Source: an uncultured Acidobacteriia bacterium (lineage in GTDB: Bacteria > Acidobacteriota > Terriglobia > Bryobacterales > Bryobacteraceae). Taken from it: a stretch of 64,000 nt of DNA. A program made the translations under genes and the position numbers. The notes beneath the pieces are model-generated. The model was not told the DNA's origin. It ran no database searches and saw only the letters and a list, made by a program, of their open reading frames with translations. This document shows, piece after piece, positions 7,124-16,067 of this stretch; within the stretch, counting starts at the first letter, position 1, and each line of letters starts with the position of its first letter. Where the stretch lies: the NCBI GenBank assembly GCA_903929755.1, contig CAIYVZ010000061.1, forward strand, positions 1-64,000. The letters run 5' to 3'.

Positions 7124-8383
7124 ATGTCTCGTCCCCTGTCGGACGTCGATCCCGCTATCTATGATCTGATTCGGAAAGAAACCGACCGGCAGAACGGCCA
7201 GATTGAGTTGATTGCCAGTGAGAATTTCACGTCCCATGCGATCCTCGAAGCCACGGGAAGCGTTTTCACCAACAAGTACGCCGAAGGCTACCCCGGCAAG
7301 CGCTACTACGGCGGCTGCGAGTATGCCGACGAAGTAGAAACCCTGGCGCGGGATCGTGCGAAACAGCTGTTCGGCGCCGAATACGTCAACGTGCAGCCGC
7401 ACTCCGGCTCGCAGGCCAATCAAGCGGCGTTCGCTTCGGTGCTGCAACCCGGCGACACCATCATGGGCCTGGACCTGGCTCACGGTGGCCACCTCACGCA
7501 CGGCCACAAGCTGAATTTTTCGGGCAAGACTTACAAGGTAGTCGGCTATCAGGTCCGCAAGGACGATGAGCGGATCGACTTCGATGCCATGGAGAAACTG
7601 GCCGACGAACACCGTCCCAAAATGATCATCGCGGGCGGCAGCGCCTACGCCCGGCAGTGGGATTTTGCCCGCTTCCGCAAGATTGCCGATTCGGTTGGCG
7701 CCCTGCTCCTGGTGGATATGGCGCATTTCTCGGGTCTGGTGGCGGCTGGTCTGCACTCGAACCCTTGCGAATACGCCGATATCGTCACTTCCACCACCCA
7801 CAAGACCCTGCGCGGACCCCGCTCCGGCATCATTTTGGCCCGCGCTCAGTATGGCGCGGCAATTGACCGAAATGTCTTCCCCGGCGCTCAGGGTGGCCCG
7901 CTGGTGCATGTGATTGCGGCGAAGGCCGTTTGTTTCCTGGAGGCTTTGAAGCCGGAATTCCGGAGCTATCAGCAGGCTGTGATTGATAACGCGCAGGCGT
8001 TGTCGGCCGGCATGACGGAAGAGGGATTCCGCGTCGTCTCAGGCGGTACCGATACGCACCTGCTGCTGGTGGACGTATTCTCGAAGGGCGTGAAGGGCAA
8101 AGAGGCCGAGGGCGCTCTGGATCTTGCCCGCATCACGGTCAACAAGAACGCCATCCCGTTCGATGTGAATCCGCCCCTCAACCCCAGCGGTATCCGGCTG
8201 GGCAGTCCGGCTGCAACCACCCGTGGCTTCGGCGTAGCCGAAATGCGCGAAGTGGCAGCCTGTATTTCTACCGTGATTGGCGGTATCGCCGCCGGTAAGA
8301 CCGACGAGGCCGTCTTAGAGGTTCGAAGCCGGGTGGAAGCTCTCACATCGCGCTTCCCGCTGTACTCCTGGCTCCGGGATTAG
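7124..8383 (+). CDS. glyA: Serine hydroxymethyltransferase
   Basis: Converts serine and tetrahydrofolate to glycine and methylene-tetrahydrofolate with PLP in the cytoplasm. The product is 419 residues if it starts at 7124 ([16 protein letters not shown]), the family's usual length and N-terminus. The frame is open to ATGs at 7097 and 7070, but those add an atypical hydrophobic leader. Recognisable motifs are [40 protein letters not shown], the PLP-lysine segment [11 protein letters not shown] and the C-terminal [17 protein letters not shown]. It is the first gene after the repair pair and probably has its own promoter in the AT-rich stretch near 7069-7096. Confidence 0.95.
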   Translation: MSRPLSDVDPAIYDLIRKETDRQNGQIELIASENFTSHAILEATGSVFTNKYAEGYPGKRYYGGCEYADEVETLARDRAKQLFGAEYVNVQPHSGSQANQAAFASVLQPGDTIMGLDLAHGGHLTHGHKLNFSGKTYKVVGYQVRKDDERIDFDAMEKLADEHRPKMIIAGGSAYARQWDFARFRKIADSVGALLLVDMAHFSGLVAAGLHSNPCEYADIVTSTTHKTLRGPRSGIILARAQYGAAIDRNVFPGAQGGPLVHVIAAKAVCFLEALKPEFRSYQQAVIDNAQALSAGMTEEGFRVVSGGTDTHLLLVDVFSKGVKGKEAEGALDLARITVNKNAIPFDVNPPLNPSGIRLGSPAATTRGFGVAEMREVAACISTVIGGIAAGKTDEAVLEVRSRVEALTSRFPLYSWLRD

Positions 8384-8401
8384 GCCAGCAGCCGTTTTCG
8401 C

Positions 8402-8446
8402 GAAGTGAAGTGGGGTGAAGTGAAGTGGGGTGAAGTGAGATGAGGT
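8402..8446 (+). repeat. 15-bp tandem repeat in the glyA-glycosyltransferase gap
   Basis: The unit GAAGTGAAGTGGGGT occurs twice without mismatch (8402-8416, 8417-8431), then a degenerate third copy (8432-8446) and more GAGGTGAGGTGA. The array ends directly before the GTG start at 8458, so it makes up the whole leader of that gene and supplies several Shine-Dalgarno-like GAGGTGA copies. Copy number could vary. Confidence 0.8.
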
Positions 8447-8457
8447 GAGGTGACGCC

Positions 8458-9603
8458 GTGAGAATTGCAGTAGACGTCCGGCGCATCGCTGACTTCGGGG
8501 TCGGCACCCATATCCGTAACCTGCTGAATGCTTTTGCGGAGCTTGAATCACCTCACCACTTTCAGTTGATTTGTTCTTCGGCGAACCGGGGTCAGTTCTC
8601 CCATCTTCCGAAGAATTTTCAAACGGTCATTTACGAGCGAAAAGATTCGGCCCGTCTGGATCATTTCGCTCTTCCGGCGCTGATCCGCAGCCTGAAGGTG
8701 GATCTGACCCATATCCCGATGCACCGGGTTCCGTGGTTTCTTCCAAAACCGTACGTGGTCACCATCCACGATCTGAGTAGTCTGTTCTACGATGAGGCGA
8801 AGGGCTGGCTCCACGAGGCGCACATTCGCAAGCTCAGGCACGGCCTGGAGCGCGCCGCGCGCATCATAGCCGTCTCCGGCGCCACCCAGCGTGACGTGAT
8901 GGAACTGGCGCCTTCCGCGGCGGGGCGCACCCGGATCATTTACAACGCTCCCGATCCTGTGTTCCTGGAGCGACGGGGGAATCCGTCTGACGCAGCCCGG
9001 GAACGCCACCGCATTCTGGAGCGCTACCAGATTCACTACCCGTTCCTGCTTTATGCCGGGTCCATCCGGCCGCAAAAGAATATTCCGCGGTTAATCGAGG
9101 CGTTTTCGGTGGCGCGGTCCTCGCTGGAAGGTCACCGCGGGTTCAAGGATCTGCGGCTGATCATTATCGGCGACGAGATTTCTCGTCACGCGTCGGTGCG
9201 CCGCGCCGTCATCCACAGCCGCGTGGAGCATTGCGTCCGCTTCCTGGGCTATGTTCCGTTCCAGGAACTGCGGGTGTTCCATGAACTGGCCACCGCATTC
9301 GTGTTCCCGTCTTTGTATGAAGGCTTCGGGCTGCCTCCGCTCGAGGCCATGGCTTCGGGGACCCCGGTGATTGCTTCCGCCGTCAGTTCGCTGCCCGAAG
9401 TGGTAGGCGGTGCGGCCATGCTGGTGAATCCGGAAAACGTTTTCGATATCGCCCGCGGCATTACCGACGTTCTGCTGAACAACAATTTGCGGGATTCCAT
9501 GATTGTGAAGGGCCGCAAACAGGCTGCCGGGTTCAGCTGGGCCCGCACAGCCAGAGAAGTGGCCGAAGTTTACCAGGAAGCGGCGATTCAGACCAAAGTC
9601 TGA
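8458..9603 (+). CDS. GT4-family glycosyltransferase
   Basis: A 381-residue GT-B glycosyltransferase. The N-terminal domain begins MRIAVDVRRIADFGVGTHIR, which is typical of acceptor-side Rossmann folds. The C-terminal domain contains LLYAGSIRPQKNIPRLIEAF and the donor-binding block FVFPSLYEGFGLPPLEAMASGTPVIAS with the E-x7-E pair seen in GT4 (mannosyl/glucosyl transferases). No signal peptide or membrane helix. The GTG start follows a repeat-rich leader. The acceptor is unknown. No other polysaccharide genes are adjacent, so a role in an exopolysaccharide or glycolipid is only a guess. Confidence 0.88.
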   Translation: MRIAVDVRRIADFGVGTHIRNLLNAFAELESPHHFQLICSSANRGQFSHLPKNFQTVIYERKDSARLDHFALPALIRSLKVDLTHIPMHRVPWFLPKPYVVTIHDLSSLFYDEAKGWLHEAHIRKLRHGLERAARIIAVSGATQRDVMELAPSAAGRTRIIYNAPDPVFLERRGNPSDAARERHRILERYQIHYPFLLYAGSIRPQKNIPRLIEAFSVARSSLEGHRGFKDLRLIIIGDEISRHASVRRAVIHSRVEHCVRFLGYVPFQELRVFHELATAFVFPSLYEGFGLPPLEAMASGTPVIASAVSSLPEVVGGAAMLVNPENVFDIARGITDVLLNNNLRDSMIVKGRKQAAGFSWARTAREVAEVYQEAAIQTKV

Positions 9604-9609
9604 CGCGCC

Positions 9610-10146
9610 CTAAATCAGCTTTTCCATTTCCGCTGTCAGCAAATCCAGCGTGAAACGGCCGGAGCGGTAGCTGCGGTGGTCCACAAAATGCCATTCCCCG
9701 CGTTCCCCGTCGGGACAGTAGAAGATGGATTTTTCTGAGACAAGGTGGCGGTCCAGCAGATCCTGGTTCAGCGCACGTACCGAGCCGTGAAGAATGTAAG
9801 GCTTACGGAAATCGTCGGTGGAGGTTGGTTCGCCGGTCCCCTCAAACTCCAGCATCAGCAGCCGCCCCCGCAGGTTGATCTGGATCAGATTGTGCCCAGG
9901 GTCACGGAAGCTTTCGGGCGAGAATACCGCCGGGTCAAGAACCAGGGCCGGAGCAGGGAGCCGGGAATTCACCTCATCCACAAACTCGCGGCAGAACTCG
10001 TGCAAAGCCACCGCGCCCGAGGCGCGCAGACGGTCGATCCGGGTATTTTCGTCGGCCTGGTGGCGATCACGTTCCCCAATCGCCTCAATCGCCGTCGCCA
10101 GCCGTTCCAGCCGGCCAGTTCGGCGCCGATTCCAGTTCACGGCCAT
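9610..10146 (-). CDS. Hypothetical protein, coupled to an HTH regulator
   Basis: A protein of 178 residues from the ATG at 10146 (MAVNWNRRRTGRLERLATA), or 181 from the ATG at 10155. I do not recognise the family. The N-terminal 60 residues are basic and helical. The middle alternates strands (HNLIQINLRGRLLMLEFEG) and the end is charged. It overlaps the 3' end of the upstream HTH gene by about 60 bases, so the two are co-translated. It converges tail to tail with the glycosyltransferase gene. Confidence 0.6.
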   Translation of the reverse strand: MAVNWNRRRTGRLERLATAIEAIGERDRHQADENTRIDRLRASGAVALHEFCREFVDEVNSRLPAPALVLDPAVFSPESFRDPGHNLIQINLRGRLLMLEFEGTGEPTSTDDFRKPYILHGSVRALNQDLLDRHLVSEKSIFYCPDGERGEWHFVDHRSYRSGRFTLDLLTAEMEKLI

Positions 10147-10780
10147 TCCAAACAATTCGTGCCCTCACCAGCTCTCGCAGATTTTGGGGGCCTGTCCCGA
10201 GGCGCTTCCATTCAAGCACCCCGCCCGACGGTGGTTCCACCGCCGACATTAACCCCGCCTTGCCTAGCTCTAGGTATCTTACCCGCAGGCCACCCGTGTC
10301 CGCTATGATCCAGCACCAGCCTCCGGGCGGGTTGAGCAAATGATCGGGATTCTGGTCGAGAAGGACCAGATCGTTGGCGCGAAACAGGCCGGGCAGGCCG
10401 GGGTCGGGCGCCAGGCGGGCGGCCAACGGCTCGGTTAGGTGCGCTGCCATGGATTTCGGGAGGGCCAGATAACCCCGGTGCAGGCCCAGGTCAGCATGGC
10501 TGCCGGGCCCGACTCGGTCACGAAGCAGCGGGATCGACCTGGTGCCAGGTTCGGCATCTCCCGGATTCCACCAGAGAATGTCGGGCACCGTGAGATCGAG
10601 GGCAATGAGCAGCTTATCAGCCGATTCCGGAGAGAGCTGGCGGATGCCTTTCAGGACATTGTGCAGGTGCGGCTGCGATATTCCCGCCACTTTGGCCAGA
10701 CGACGTTCAGTGGCCCGCCCGGAGTGAACATAGTGGCGGGCAATGGTAACAATCTGCCTTAGGAGTGCTTCGCAGCGCAA
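10085..10780 (-). CDS. HTH (XRE-like) transcriptional regulator
   Basis: A 231-residue protein with TTG as the apparent start at 10780. Residues 20-65 hold a helix-turn-helix (LAKVAGISQPHLHNVLKGIR, then QLSPESADKLLIALDL) of the XRE type. Residues 100-205 look like a separate beta-rich domain (LPGLFRANDLVLLDQNPDHL, WCWIIADTGGLRVRYLELG), resembling the S24/LexA-type peptidase fold of phage repressors, although I cannot place a certain Ser-Lys dyad. It probably regulates itself and the small gene that overlaps its 3' end. Confidence 0.65.
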   Translation of the reverse strand: MRCEALLRQIVTIARHYVHSGRATERRLAKVAGISQPHLHNVLKGIRQLSPESADKLLIALDLTVPDILWWNPGDAEPGTRSIPLLRDRVGPGSHADLGLHRGYLALPKSMAAHLTEPLAARLAPDPGLPGLFRANDLVLLDQNPDHLLNPPGGWCWIIADTGGLRVRYLELGKAGLMSAVEPPSGGVLEWKRLGTGPQNLRELVRARIVWNGRELESAPNWPAGTAGDGD

Positions 10781-10994
10781 ATTCAGAGCCTGGGAGTATT
10801 TCTGCTAGAAATAGGTCTAACACAAAACCCGCGCCACCTGGGCTCCAGTACCAATAGAACTGTTTGAAAACACGCACTTTATCAACAATCAGCGCATTCC
10901 AGAATTGAAACAAGTTTGAGTCCCCGCCGGAAACCAGTAAGATTCGAACATATATTGCGTGTCAATTATTTGACGGCACGCGAGGAGAATAAAC

Positions 10995-11585
10995 GTGGAA
11001 TTCAATTGGAATCGCTCTGAGGTTTTAGGTCTGGCGAAAGAAGCTTGCACACATTGCCATGGTTTAGGAATGCGGCAGGCAGAAGAAGGTTCGAGTGAAC
11101 CCTGTAACTGTGTATTAAGAAAGGTGTTTACCTCCTGCTTCCGGAAGTTCCGGGAGTGCGCGGAAAAAGCGAACCACCTGCCTGCCGTGCGTATGGAGCA
11201 CGTGGCAAAAGGGCGAGACCACCGGGCGACGTGGGGCATGAAATCGGAAGAATATATGGCCGATTTTTTCCTTGTTACGCGGCGGACTCTGGATGAGTTT
11301 GAGTTCCAGTTGTTTCGTTATCATTTCCTTCTGGGAGCGGACTGGAAGCTTTGCTGCCGCCGCTTGAAGATTGACCGGGGTCGCTTTTTTCATGCCGTAT
11401 ACCGGATCGAGCAGAAGCTGGGTCGGGTGTTTCGGGAGCTGCAACCGTATGCTCTCTTTCCGCTCGACGAGTACTTTGGCGGTTCCGTTGAGGGTTGGCG
11501 CGAACCCAACCGCAACGTGGTGGAGATGCGCTTTGGACCCAGGGGCGGCAGCGGTTTGCGGGTGCCCCTGAAAAAAGTGGCCTGA
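10995..11585 (+). CDS. Hypothetical protein with an N-terminal Cys cluster
   Basis: A 196-residue protein starting at the GTG at 10995, with GAGGAG 10 bases upstream. Residues 18-40 carry CTHCHGLGMRQ…EPCNC, a zinc-ribbon or DnaJ-like CxxCxG pattern. Residues 85-145 (RRTLDEFEFQLFRYHFLLGA, RRLKIDRGRFFHAVYRIEQK) look like a helix-turn-helix region similar to sigma-factor region 4 or phage regulators. The C-terminus is basic. I do not recognise a named family. A DNA- or RNA-binding regulator is plausible. It is monocistronic and closed by a strong terminator. Confidence 0.65.
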   Translation: MEFNWNRSEVLGLAKEACTHCHGLGMRQAEEGSSEPCNCVLRKVFTSCFRKFRECAEKANHLPAVRMEHVAKGRDHRATWGMKSEEYMADFFLVTRRTLDEFEFQLFRYHFLLGADWKLCCRRLKIDRGRFFHAVYRIEQKLGRVFRELQPYALFPLDEYFGGSVEGWREPNRNVVEMRFGPRGGSGLRVPLKKVA

Positions 11586-11605
11586 AGAGCAGCCTTCGGG
11601 GGGAG

Positions 11606-11637
11606 GGCGCAGCCAGGGTTTCGGCCCTGGCTGCGCC
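11606..11637 (+). terminator. Strong intrinsic terminator
   Basis: A perfect 13-bp stem, GGCGCAGCCAGGG with CCCTGGCTGCGCC, has a 6-base loop (TTTCGG) and is followed by TTTTCGTTTT. It ends transcription of the gene that stops at 11585. Confidence 0.93.
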
Positions 11638-11706
11638 TTTTCGTTTTGGGTTGGTTTTTATTTGCAGCGGCGGGAATAAGTTGGGCAAACGCGGGATAAT
11701 TCTCTT

Positions 11707-12372
11707 GTGCAAACGCTGGAACTGAAACACCGCCTGGCAACCAGGTGGACACACTGGGTCAACTTCCCGGTCCTGACGTTAATGATCATGAGCGGCTTGT
11801 GGATCTACTGGGCTTACGACCCCTACCGGATCGGGCTGGGGGACATTACCCTGGTCCACATGTTCCCCGACTGGTTCTATAAGGTTTCCGGGATAGACCG
11901 GAAACTGGCCTTTGGCATGGCCATCCATTTTGTGTTTGCGTGGCTCTTCATGATCAATGGCTTCGTTTATGCTGCTTATACGTTGTTCTCGGGTGAGTGG
12001 CGGGAGTTGGTGCCGGATGCAAAGTGCTTCAGCGAGGCGCTTGCGGTGGTGAAGCATGATTTGGGTCTGGGTCCCCTGCCTCCACAGGGTCGCTACAACG
12101 CGGCGCAGCGGATTACCTACTCGCTGATCATCGTTATGGGGTTCTGTAGTCTGCTGACCGGGCTGGCGATTTATAAACCGGTTCAGCTCTCGTGGCTGAC
12201 CACCCTTCTGGGCGGGTACCAGTGGGCGCGATTTGAGCATTTCTGGCTGACGATGGGGTATGTCGGCTTCTTTGGGATCCATATCGGCCAGGTGATTCGC
12301 GCTGGTTGGCCGAATTTCCGGGCCATGGTTTGCGGCTACGACTTAGCCAAGGGGGATAGTAATGCTCAGTAA
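11707..12372 (+). CDS. Cytochrome b membrane subunit
   Basis: A 221-residue integral membrane protein with GTG start and four or five helices (FPVLTLMIMSGLWIYWA; FGMAIHFVFAWLFMINGFVYA; YSLIIVMGFCSLLTGLAIY; HFWLTMGYVGFFGIHIGQVI). Histidines on these helices (HRLATRWTHW, AIHFVF, GIHIGQ) fit the di-heme b-type cytochromes of the thiosulfate reductase/hydrogenase gamma group. The gene overlaps the next one by 11 bases. The pair resembles membrane cytochrome b plus periplasmic molybdoenzyme systems, in which it would carry electrons between the quinone pool and its partner. Confidence 0.85.
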   Translation: MQTLELKHRLATRWTHWVNFPVLTLMIMSGLWIYWAYDPYRIGLGDITLVHMFPDWFYKVSGIDRKLAFGMAIHFVFAWLFMINGFVYAAYTLFSGEWRELVPDAKCFSEALAVVKHDLGLGPLPPQGRYNAAQRITYSLIIVMGFCSLLTGLAIYKPVQLSWLTTLLGGYQWARFEHFWLTMGYVGFFGIHIGQVIRAGWPNFRAMVCGYDLAKGDSNAQ

Positions 12373-13105
12373 TGAACAGGAATTGGCGCGCCGGACGCGG
12401 CGGGGCTTTCTCGCCCTCGGCGGCGGCGCGGTGGCCGGAATGGCTGGTCTTGGCTGGCTTTCGGCGGGCCCGATTGCGGAAGGCGACATTCCTGCCAATT
12501 TCCGGAAAGTACTGGGCCTGAACGAAAAGGCGATCCGATCGGCGCTCTACAGCAACGATCATCTGGCACCTGCCTTCCCTGCCTCCGCGATCGGCAAGAT
12601 CAAAGCCAATGGCGATGATGGTTTGGACGACGACGTGGAAGATGAGGACTGGCGTCTGGAAATCCAGCCGTACGGTGCCGACGACGTGACCCAAAAGCTG
12701 ACCATGGAGGATGTGAAATCTCTGCCCCACCACGAACAAATCATTGAGTTTAAGTGTGTGGAGGGCTGGAGCACTGTGACTCAGTTTGCTGGTGTGCGAC
12801 TGTCCGATTTCACGGCGAAGTTCTGTCCCGGATCTGAACGCGCGGCCTGTATCGGCATGCATACCCCGAATGAAGAATATTACGTCGGCATCGACATGCC
12901 CAGTGCGATGCATCCCCAGACGCTTCTGGCGTGGGAGATGAATTCCGAACCCCTGACTGACGAGCACGGTGCCCCGCTGCGGCTGGTGATCCCGGTCAAG
13001 TACGGCATCAAGAACATCAAGCGGATCGGCACAATCGAATACACCGATACCCGCCCTGACGATTACTGGGCCGAGCGTGGTTACGACTGGTACGCGGGTC
13101 TCTGA
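12362..13105 (+). CDS. Tat-exported molybdopterin oxidoreductase (sulfite oxidase-like)
   Basis: A 247-residue protein. The N-terminus has a twin-arginine signal ([17 protein letters not shown]). The mature part contains [19 protein letters not shown], in which the Cys of KCVEGWS is the molybdenum ligand of the sulfite oxidase/MsrP fold, and [31 protein letters not shown] at the end. There is no heme or dimerisation domain, as in MsrP-like and YedY-like enzymes. The start overlaps the cytochrome b gene, which is its likely electron partner. The substrate may be methionine sulfoxide or another oxidised compound. Confidence 0.88.
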   Translation: MLSNEQELARRTRRGFLALGGGAVAGMAGLGWLSAGPIAEGDIPANFRKVLGLNEKAIRSALYSNDHLAPAFPASAIGKIKANGDDGLDDDVEDEDWRLEIQPYGADDVTQKLTMEDVKSLPHHEQIIEFKCVEGWSTVTQFAGVRLSDFTAKFCPGSERAACIGMHTPNEEYYVGIDMPSAMHPQTLLAWEMNSEPLTDEHGAPLRLVIPVKYGIKNIKRIGTIEYTDTRPDDYWAERGYDWYAGL

Positions 13106-13128
13106 GACCGGTTCGGTACGCTGGAAGC

Positions 13129-13899
13129 ATGGCTCTCACAATCGCCGGACGAACGTTTCAGTCGCGGCTGCTGATCGGTACGGGTAAGTACCGGAGTTTT
13201 CAGGAGATGGCACGTTGCCACGCGATCTCGGGCGCGGAGGTGGTCACGGTGGCTGTTCGCCGCGTCAACCTCACTGACAAGAGCAAAGAATCGCTCCTCG
13301 ACTACATCGACCGCACAAAGATGTTCATCCTGCCCAACACGGCGGGCTGCTACACGGCCGACGAAGCGATCCGCACGGCTCGCCTGGGCCGGGAAGTTGG
13401 TCTCTCGAACTGGGTGAAGCTGGAAGTGATCGGCGACGAGCGGACGCTCTTTCCAGATAACCAGGGCTTGTTGGAAGCCACCCGGGTGCTGGCAAAAGAG
13501 GGTTTCGTGGTGTTGCCTTACACGAACGACGACCTGGTGAATGCGCGCCGGTTGATTGACGCCGGGGCCGCCGCTGTAATGCCGCTCGCGGCGCCAATTG
13601 GGTCGGGTTTGGGCATCCAGAACACGACCAACCTGAGGATTATGCGAGAGATGATTACCGAGGTCCCGCTGATTGTGGATGCCGGGGTGGGGACGGCTTC
13701 AGATGCGGCGCTGGCCATGGAACTGGGAGCGGACGGAATCCTGATGAACACCGCCATCGCCGCCGCGCAGGACGCCGAGAAGATGGCGCTCGCCATGAAA
13801 TTGGGGGTTGAGGCGGGGAGACTGGCTTTTGAATCGGGCCGGATGGAGCGCAAACTCTACGCCAGCGCCAGTAGTCCCCTTTCGGGAATGATATCCTAG
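13129..13899 (+). CDS. thiG: Thiazole synthase ThiG
   Basis: Makes the thiazole phosphate of thiamine from DXP, dehydroglycine and ThiS thiocarboxylate. The 256-residue product has the family's typical length and motifs: [13 protein letters not shown] at the start, [16 protein letters not shown] with the Schiff-base lysine, [26 protein letters not shown] and [20 protein letters not shown]. No thiS, thiH or thiO is next to it. A ThiF/MoeB-like activator is encoded at 25341-26360. Confidence 0.95.
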   Translation: MALTIAGRTFQSRLLIGTGKYRSFQEMARCHAISGAEVVTVAVRRVNLTDKSKESLLDYIDRTKMFILPNTAGCYTADEAIRTARLGREVGLSNWVKLEVIGDERTLFPDNQGLLEATRVLAKEGFVVLPYTNDDLVNARRLIDAGAAAVMPLAAPIGSGLGIQNTTNLRIMREMITEVPLIVDAGVGTASDAALAMELGADGILMNTAIAAAQDAEKMALAMKLGVEAGRLAFESGRMERKLYASASSPLSGMIS

Positions 13900-13965
13900 A
13901 GGAAAGGCGTACTTTGCTCTTCTCTCTGTTTTTGGTTTCCACTCTCGTTTGGTCTTAACTCTATT

Positions 13966-15387
13966 TTGAAAATCGGATTTATTAGCCTCGGTTGCCCCAA
14001 GAACCTCGTGGACAGCGAGGTGATGATGGGCCAACTCACTTCCCGCGGGCATGAGCTCACCACCCATCCCGACCAGGCGGATGTCCTGGTCGTAAATACC
14101 TGCAGCTTTATTGACCCTGCCAAGAAAGAATCGATCGACACGATTCTGGAGATGGCGGAGTACAAGAAGATTGGCCGGGCGAAGCGTTTGGTGGTGGCGG
14201 GTTGCCTGGTGGAGCGCTATCGCGGGGATATCAAGGCCGATATGCCCGAAGTGGATGCCCTGATTGGCACCAACGAACTCGATAAGATCGGCGCTATCTG
14301 CGAAGGTATTGAAGAAGAGGTCGCAGAGCCGGAAAACGGCCTGTATTTGTATCACGATCTGACGCCGAGGGTCCTCGCGACGCCGCGCCACTTCGCTTAC
14401 ATGAAGATCGCGGAAGGTTGCGACCACCCGTGCACGTTCTGTGTGATCCCGCAGTATCGCGGCAAGTTCCGCAGCCGTCGTTTTGAATCGGTTGTCTCGG
14501 AAGCGACCAGGCTTTTCAGCCAGGGCGTAAGGGAAATCAACCTGATCGGGCAGGACACCACCTGCTACGGCGAGGATTTTGGCCTGAAAGACGGCCTGGC
14601 TGTGCTGCTTGGCCGCCTGGCTCAAATTGAGACCGAACAACAAAAATGGGTTCGTTTTCTCTACGCCTATCCGAACCGCGTTACCCAGAAATTGCTGGAC
14701 ACAATCGCCGAACACCGCGATCTGGTGAAGTATATCGATATGCCGCTGCAGCACGCCAGCGCCAACGTCCTGAAACGGATGAAGCGCGGCGCAAACGGCG
14801 ATATCTTTCTGAAACTGATCGAGAAGATCCGCAAAACCATCCCGGGCGTGGCGATCCGGACCAGCTTCATTGCTGGCTTCCCCGGCGAGACGCAAGAAGA
14901 TTTCGAAACGCTCTGCCAGTTCGTGGAAGCCGCGAAGTTCGACAATATGGGCGTTTTCGCCTACTCGGACGAAGACACCAGCAAAAGCTTTGAACTGGAC
15001 GCCAAGGTTGACGCGAAGGATATCAACAGCCGCAAACGCAAACTGATGTCGATTCAGCGGAAGATTTCGAAGGCACGGAACAAACTGTATCGTGGCCAGG
15101 AAGTTTCGGTTCTGGTGGAGGGCCCGTCTCCCGATACCGACCTGCTTTGGCAGGCGCGGATGTCGACGCAGGCTCCCGAAATTGACGGCTATGTGCTGAT
15201 TAACGACGTGGAAGGCGAAGCACCCGCGGCTGGCCAGATGCGCCGCCTGCTGATTACCGAAACCCATGATTACGACGTGATCGGGACTCTGCTGCCATCC
15301 ACCGAAGTGACGGCGGCGTTCCGGCCAACGCCCCTGATCCAGATCTCCTCTTCGCGTTCCTCCGAACTCGTCTCCGCACCAAGGTAG
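13966..15387 (+). CDS. rimO: Ribosomal protein S12 methylthiotransferase RimO
   Basis: A radical SAM enzyme that adds a methylthio group to Asp of ribosomal protein S12. The product is 473 residues, starting with TTG at 13966 (KIGFISLGCPKNLVDSE). The N-terminal MTTase domain has its three cluster cysteines (SLGCPKN, NTCSF, AGCLVERY). The radical SAM site is CDHPCTFCVIPQYRGKFRSR, and a TRAM domain fills the end (LYRGQEVSVLVEG). The last 20 residues are a loose extension. A yacG-pgpA pair follows after 12 bases, so these genes probably form one transcript. Confidence 0.95.
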   Translation: MKIGFISLGCPKNLVDSEVMMGQLTSRGHELTTHPDQADVLVVNTCSFIDPAKKESIDTILEMAEYKKIGRAKRLVVAGCLVERYRGDIKADMPEVDALIGTNELDKIGAICEGIEEEVAEPENGLYLYHDLTPRVLATPRHFAYMKIAEGCDHPCTFCVIPQYRGKFRSRRFESVVSEATRLFSQGVREINLIGQDTTCYGEDFGLKDGLAVLLGRLAQIETEQQKWVRFLYAYPNRVTQKLLDTIAEHRDLVKYIDMPLQHASANVLKRMKRGANGDIFLKLIEKIRKTIPGVAIRTSFIAGFPGETQEDFETLCQFVEAAKFDNMGVFAYSDEDTSKSFELDAKVDAKDINSRKRKLMSIQRKISKARNKLYRGQEVSVLVEGPSPDTDLLWQARMSTQAPEIDGYVLINDVEGEAPAAGQMRRLLITETHDYDVIGTLLPSTEVTAAFRPTPLIQISSSRSSELVSAPR

Positions 15388-15399
15388 GGATTTCAAACA

Positions 15400-15570
15400 G
15401 TGATTTGCCCGATCTGTAAAAAGTCAGTTACCCTGAAAGACCCCGAAGCGCCCTTCTGCAGCGAACGCTGCCGGATGCTTGACCTGGGAGCGTGGGCCTC
15501 TGGCGATTACATTATTTCCACAGAACCGATTTTGGACCTGGAGCAGTTTGACCGGGGCAATGGCGAATAA
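15400..15570 (+). CDS. yacG: DNA gyrase inhibitor/zinc protein YacG
   Basis: A 56-residue protein from the GTG at 15400. Four cysteines in the YacG pattern, CPIC near residue 3-6 and CSERC at 20-24, bind one zinc. They are followed by the family's RMLDLGAW…GDYIISTEP. E. coli YacG binds GyrB and inhibits gyrase. The stop overlaps the start of pgpA (AATGGCGAATAA), which shows coupling. Confidence 0.92.
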   Translation: MICPICKKSVTLKDPEAPFCSERCRMLDLGAWASGDYIISTEPILDLEQFDRGNGE

Positions 15571-16033
15571 ACGCACCCAACCCGCCTGGCTCTTTGGAAC
15601 CTTTTTCGGGGCGGGCTTTTCTCCCGTCGCCCCTGGAACGGCGGGCTCTCTGGCGGCAATTCTGATCGCCATCCCTTTGATTTATTTGGGCTTGCCCCCG
15701 TGGGGCTTCGCCGTATTGACGCTGGCATTCCTGTATCCGGGGATTGCAGCGGCAGGCACGGTCGCCATCGAGTCGGGACGGAAAGATCCCCAGATTGTGG
15801 TGGTGGATGAAGTCCTGGGACAATGGCTGACCCTGGCGGGTGCGTCACACCTGAATTGGCAGGCGCTGGTGTTGGGTTTCGTTCTGTTTCGATTATTCGA
15901 CATCCTGAAGCCCCCCCCGGTGCGTCAAATAGAGAGAATTCCCGGTGGCGCGGGAATCGTGCTGGACGATATTGGTGCCGGGGTGTATGCTGCTCTTGTC
16001 CTGGCCGCCGCAGGGTGGAAGAATCTCTATTAA
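15560..16033 (+). CDS. pgpA: Phosphatidylglycerophosphatase A
   Basis: A 157-residue membrane enzyme that removes phosphate from phosphatidylglycerophosphate to give phosphatidylglycerol. The start at 15560 lies inside yacG. Motifs are FGAGFSPVAPGTAGSL near the N-terminus, VVVDEVLGQW (acidic metal site) and RLFDILKPPPVRQIER, followed by GGAGIVLDDIGAG. Three or four hydrophobic helices are visible. Length and motif order match PgpA. Confidence 0.92.
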   Translation: MANKRTQPAWLFGTFFGAGFSPVAPGTAGSLAAILIAIPLIYLGLPPWGFAVLTLAFLYPGIAAAGTVAIESGRKDPQIVVVDEVLGQWLTLAGASHLNWQALVLGFVLFRLFDILKPPPVRQIERIPGGAGIVLDDIGAGVYAALVLAAAGWKNLY

Positions 16034-16067
16034 GTTTGTACCGAGTTCTGGTAAGAATCTGAAAACT

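Noticed and set aside
10085-10155. Overlap of the HTH regulator and the small downstream gene as a frameshifted single gene
   Set aside because: Both frames look complete with their own ends, and the overlap is longer than a slippage would need. Treated as two overlapping genes.
13699-15396. 565-residue open frame on the minus strand opposite rimO and thiG
   Set aside because: It is antisense to two clear genes, and its composition (His-, Arg- and Ala-rich with no domain) is what codon bias of the sense strand produces.
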